From assembly GCA_031267195.1 (NCBI GenBank), contig JAIRZO010000086.1, positions 1 through 6,500 on the forward strand: DNA of 6,500 bases, in the 5' to 3' direction. Origin of the DNA: Holosporaceae bacterium. GTDB taxonomy: Bacteria > Pseudomonadota > Alphaproteobacteria > UBA3830. Below are positions 4,749 through 6,500 of this stretch, one piece after another; positions within the stretch are counted from its first letter, which is position 1; the number at the start of each line of letters is the position of its first letter. Both the position numbers and the translations under genes were made by a program. The notes under the pieces are model-generated. The model searched no databases. It was not told the DNA's origin and saw only the letters and a program-made list of their open reading frames with translations.

Positions 4749-6473
4749 ATGTTGCAGAACATATTCAGTCTTTTTAATTCCAGAAATATTGATGCAATTT
4801 CTATGAATATCCTAAGCACACAGGTGCTGATGCTACAATTTTTGAAAGTTGGATGCAAATTAGCGGAGCAGCCCCAAAAACTTGAGATGTCCATAAATGA
4901 CCTTTTAAACAGACTATTACTGTTGCAAAAAAACTTTATGAATGAACTTGATATCGGCAACAATCATGGCGTAATTACATTAAAATACAATAAAAAAGAG
5001 CGTATATACGAAGATAATGTCTTCGCCAATAATCCAGCGATAAAATTTGTAAATATGTTTTATAAAACAGTATCATCCTGGATGATGGAGACAATTGAAA
5101 ATATTGATGGTGTAGACAGCCAACTGCAGCGAAATGCACAATTTATCATTAAGCAATACATCGATATGTTATCACCCAATAATTTCCCATTTTTTAATCC
5201 AGACTTTTTGAAAGAAAGCATACATACATCCGGAGAAAACATAAAAAAGGGAATAAAATTCCTAATGAATGACATATTTAATGGGAGTATTACCACACAC
5301 GATCGACGAAAATTTCAGATCGGAAAAAATATTGCAACTACCCGTGGAAAGGTGATTTTTCAAAATGAACTCATAGAATTAATTCAATATTCGCCCACCA
5401 CCGACAAAGTTTACACGAAACCAATACTATTGGTACCACCATGGATTAACAAATTTTATGTGCTAGATCTCACCACCAAAATGTCTTTCGTGAAGTGGCT
5501 GGTGGATAATGGCTTTACTGTATTCCTCATATCCTGGGTAAATCCCAATGAAAAATATAGAAATATTGGATTCGAAGATTATGTTCTGAATGGCTTGTTG
5601 ACATCCCTCGATAAAATACATGAAATCACTGGAGAAACTCAGATTCATGCATTTGGCTACTGTGTTGGAGGAACGCTGATTTCGGTATTCATGGCCTATA
5701 TGGCCCACAAATCCTGCAAACATCAATCAAAAATGTGCATAACTTCAGCAACGCTGATGGCCACTTTGGTGGATTTTCGCAATGCTGGAGATTTATCTGT
5801 ATTTATGACGAAAATTTTTCTGGAAACCATCCAGGACCAAATAGAGGATAGAGGAATTCTTGATGGACAGATAATGCACAATACTTTTAGTGCCCTGAAG
5901 GCCAAGGATATGGTCTGGAGATATTTTGTAAATAGCTACATGTTAGGTAAAGAACCGTCCGCCAATGCGATATTATTCTGGAATTCCGATTCCACAAATT
6001 TAACCATGTCCATGCAGAAGTTTTTGTCTAGGGATTTGTACAGTGACACTATGCTCGTAACTGGGAATATCCGCATATGTGGAGTACCGATCAATCTGGA
6101 GCGCATACAAATGCCGCTATACATCGTATCTTTCATTGGGGATCATTTGGTTCCCTGGGTTTCCACCTTTGGCAGCGCAAAATTATTTGGTGGCGATGTC
6201 CGATTCGTTCTGGGAGGATCAGGCCATGTGGCAGGAGCAATAAATCATTCTTCGAATAGGAAATATTGCTACTGGACAAATGAAAAAGCAAACAATCGCG
6301 CCGGAAATTCGGAAGAATGGATAAAAACGGCCACACAAACTCCTGGATCCTGGTGGAATGATTGGATCTGCTGGGTAGTACCAAAAATGGGAGAAAAAAC
6401 AAAATCCCGCAATATTTCCACATGGATGAGGGATGCTCCTGGAATTTACATCCATAACGAATTATTGATATGA
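4749..6473 (+). CDS. phaC: Poly(3-hydroxyalkanoate) synthase, class I type
   Basis: PhaC polymerises (R)-3-hydroxyacyl-CoA, usually 3-hydroxybutyryl-CoA, into storage granules, releasing CoA. From ATG 4749 the product has 574 residues, typical of class I. The variable N-terminal part runs to about residue 170, then an alpha/beta-hydrolase core follows with family wording: QIGKNIATT, VIFQNELIELIQYSPTT, PPWINKFYVLDL, ISWVNP, the PhaC box GYCVGGT with nucleophile Cys305, FWNSDST, FIGDHLVPW with Asp465, and GSGHVAGAINH with His493. Spacings of 160 and 28 between the triad residues agree with the Cys319/Asp480/His508 of Cupriavidus PhaC. It ends in the familiar WWNDW region and APGIYI. An in-frame TTG at 4737 would add four residues; no good ribosome binding site marks either. 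No phaA, phaB, phasin, phaR or depolymerase gene is adjacent. Confidence 0.95.
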   Translation: MLQNIFSLFNSRNIDAISMNILSTQVLMLQFLKVGCKLAEQPQKLEMSINDLLNRLLLLQKNFMNELDIGNNHGVITLKYNKKERIYEDNVFANNPAIKFVNMFYKTVSSWMMETIENIDGVDSQLQRNAQFIIKQYIDMLSPNNFPFFNPDFLKESIHTSGENIKKGIKFLMNDIFNGSITTHDRRKFQIGKNIATTRGKVIFQNELIELIQYSPTTDKVYTKPILLVPPWINKFYVLDLTTKMSFVKWLVDNGFTVFLISWVNPNEKYRNIGFEDYVLNGLLTSLDKIHEITGETQIHAFGYCVGGTLISVFMAYMAHKSCKHQSKMCITSATLMATLVDFRNAGDLSVFMTKIFLETIQDQIEDRGILDGQIMHNTFSALKAKDMVWRYFVNSYMLGKEPSANAILFWNSDSTNLTMSMQKFLSRDLYSDTMLVTGNIRICGVPINLERIQMPLYIVSFIGDHLVPWVSTFGSAKLFGGDVRFVLGGSGHVAGAINHSSNRKYCYWTNEKANNRAGNSEEWIKTATQTPGSWWNDWICWVVPKMGEKTKSRNISTWMRDAPGIYIHNELLI

Positions 6474-6477
6474 GATA

Positions 6478-6500
6478 TACTCATTCAAGATGAGACTCCG
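6478..6500 (+). repeat. Start of a second copy of the palindromic element, 3' of phaC (truncated by window end)
   Basis: Bases 6478-6498 are identical over 21 positions to the era-proximal end of the element at 745-834 read on the minus strand: TACTCATTCAAG then ATGAGACTC. It begins 4 nt after the phaC TGA, the same distance as the first copy from the era TGA, and in the same orientation relative to its gene. The nested hairpin CTCAT-tcaag-ATGAG (6480-6494) is complete. The remainder, including any second arm, lies outside the window. Confidence 0.75.

Overview
The window looks like a moderately AT-rich alphaproteobacterial chromosome segment. The GyrB, Era, FolD, YggT and XseB proteins read as alphaproteobacterial. 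A signal-peptide-bearing surface antigen next to housekeeping genes, a stand-alone PHA synthase and palindromic intergenic repeats would fit an intracellular or host-associated lineage of the Rickettsiales/Holosporales type. That placement is inference from general resemblance; no search was possible. I see no phage, transposase, CRISPR array, rRNA or tRNA.

Layout. Bases 1-560 (minus) hold the first ~186 codons of gyrB, with a good promoter at 600-628. Bases 745-834 are a 90-bp imperfect palindrome lying 4 nt past the stop of era. Era occupies 839-1711 (minus). Bases 1712-1942 are a non-coding block strikingly poor in T on the plus strand. Bases 1943-2884 (minus) encode a secreted or outer-membrane protein with a strong ribosome binding site and its own promoter region, including a 17-bp dyad. 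A second minus-strand cluster follows, xseB (4344-4577), yggT (3999-4304) and folD (3110-3958), with gaps of about 40 nt suggesting one operon. A 171-bp divergent region containing two adjacent dyads separates xseB from phaC (4749-6473, plus), a complete class I-type polyhydroxyalkanoate synthase with an intact Cys/Asp/His triad.

The most notable signal is the repeat. The last 23 bases of the window, just after phaC, begin with the same 21 bases that begin the era-distal palindrome when each is read in the direction of its gene. Both copies start exactly 4 nt after a TGA stop codon. This points to a dispersed palindromic element family in this genome that sits at gene 3' ends, either as a non-autonomous mobile element or as an RNA 3'-end structure. 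The genes themselves are ordinary: DNA topology (GyrB), ribosome assembly (Era), one-carbon metabolism (FolD), a membrane protein (YggT), DNA repair (XseB) and carbon storage (PhaC). They do not form one pathway.
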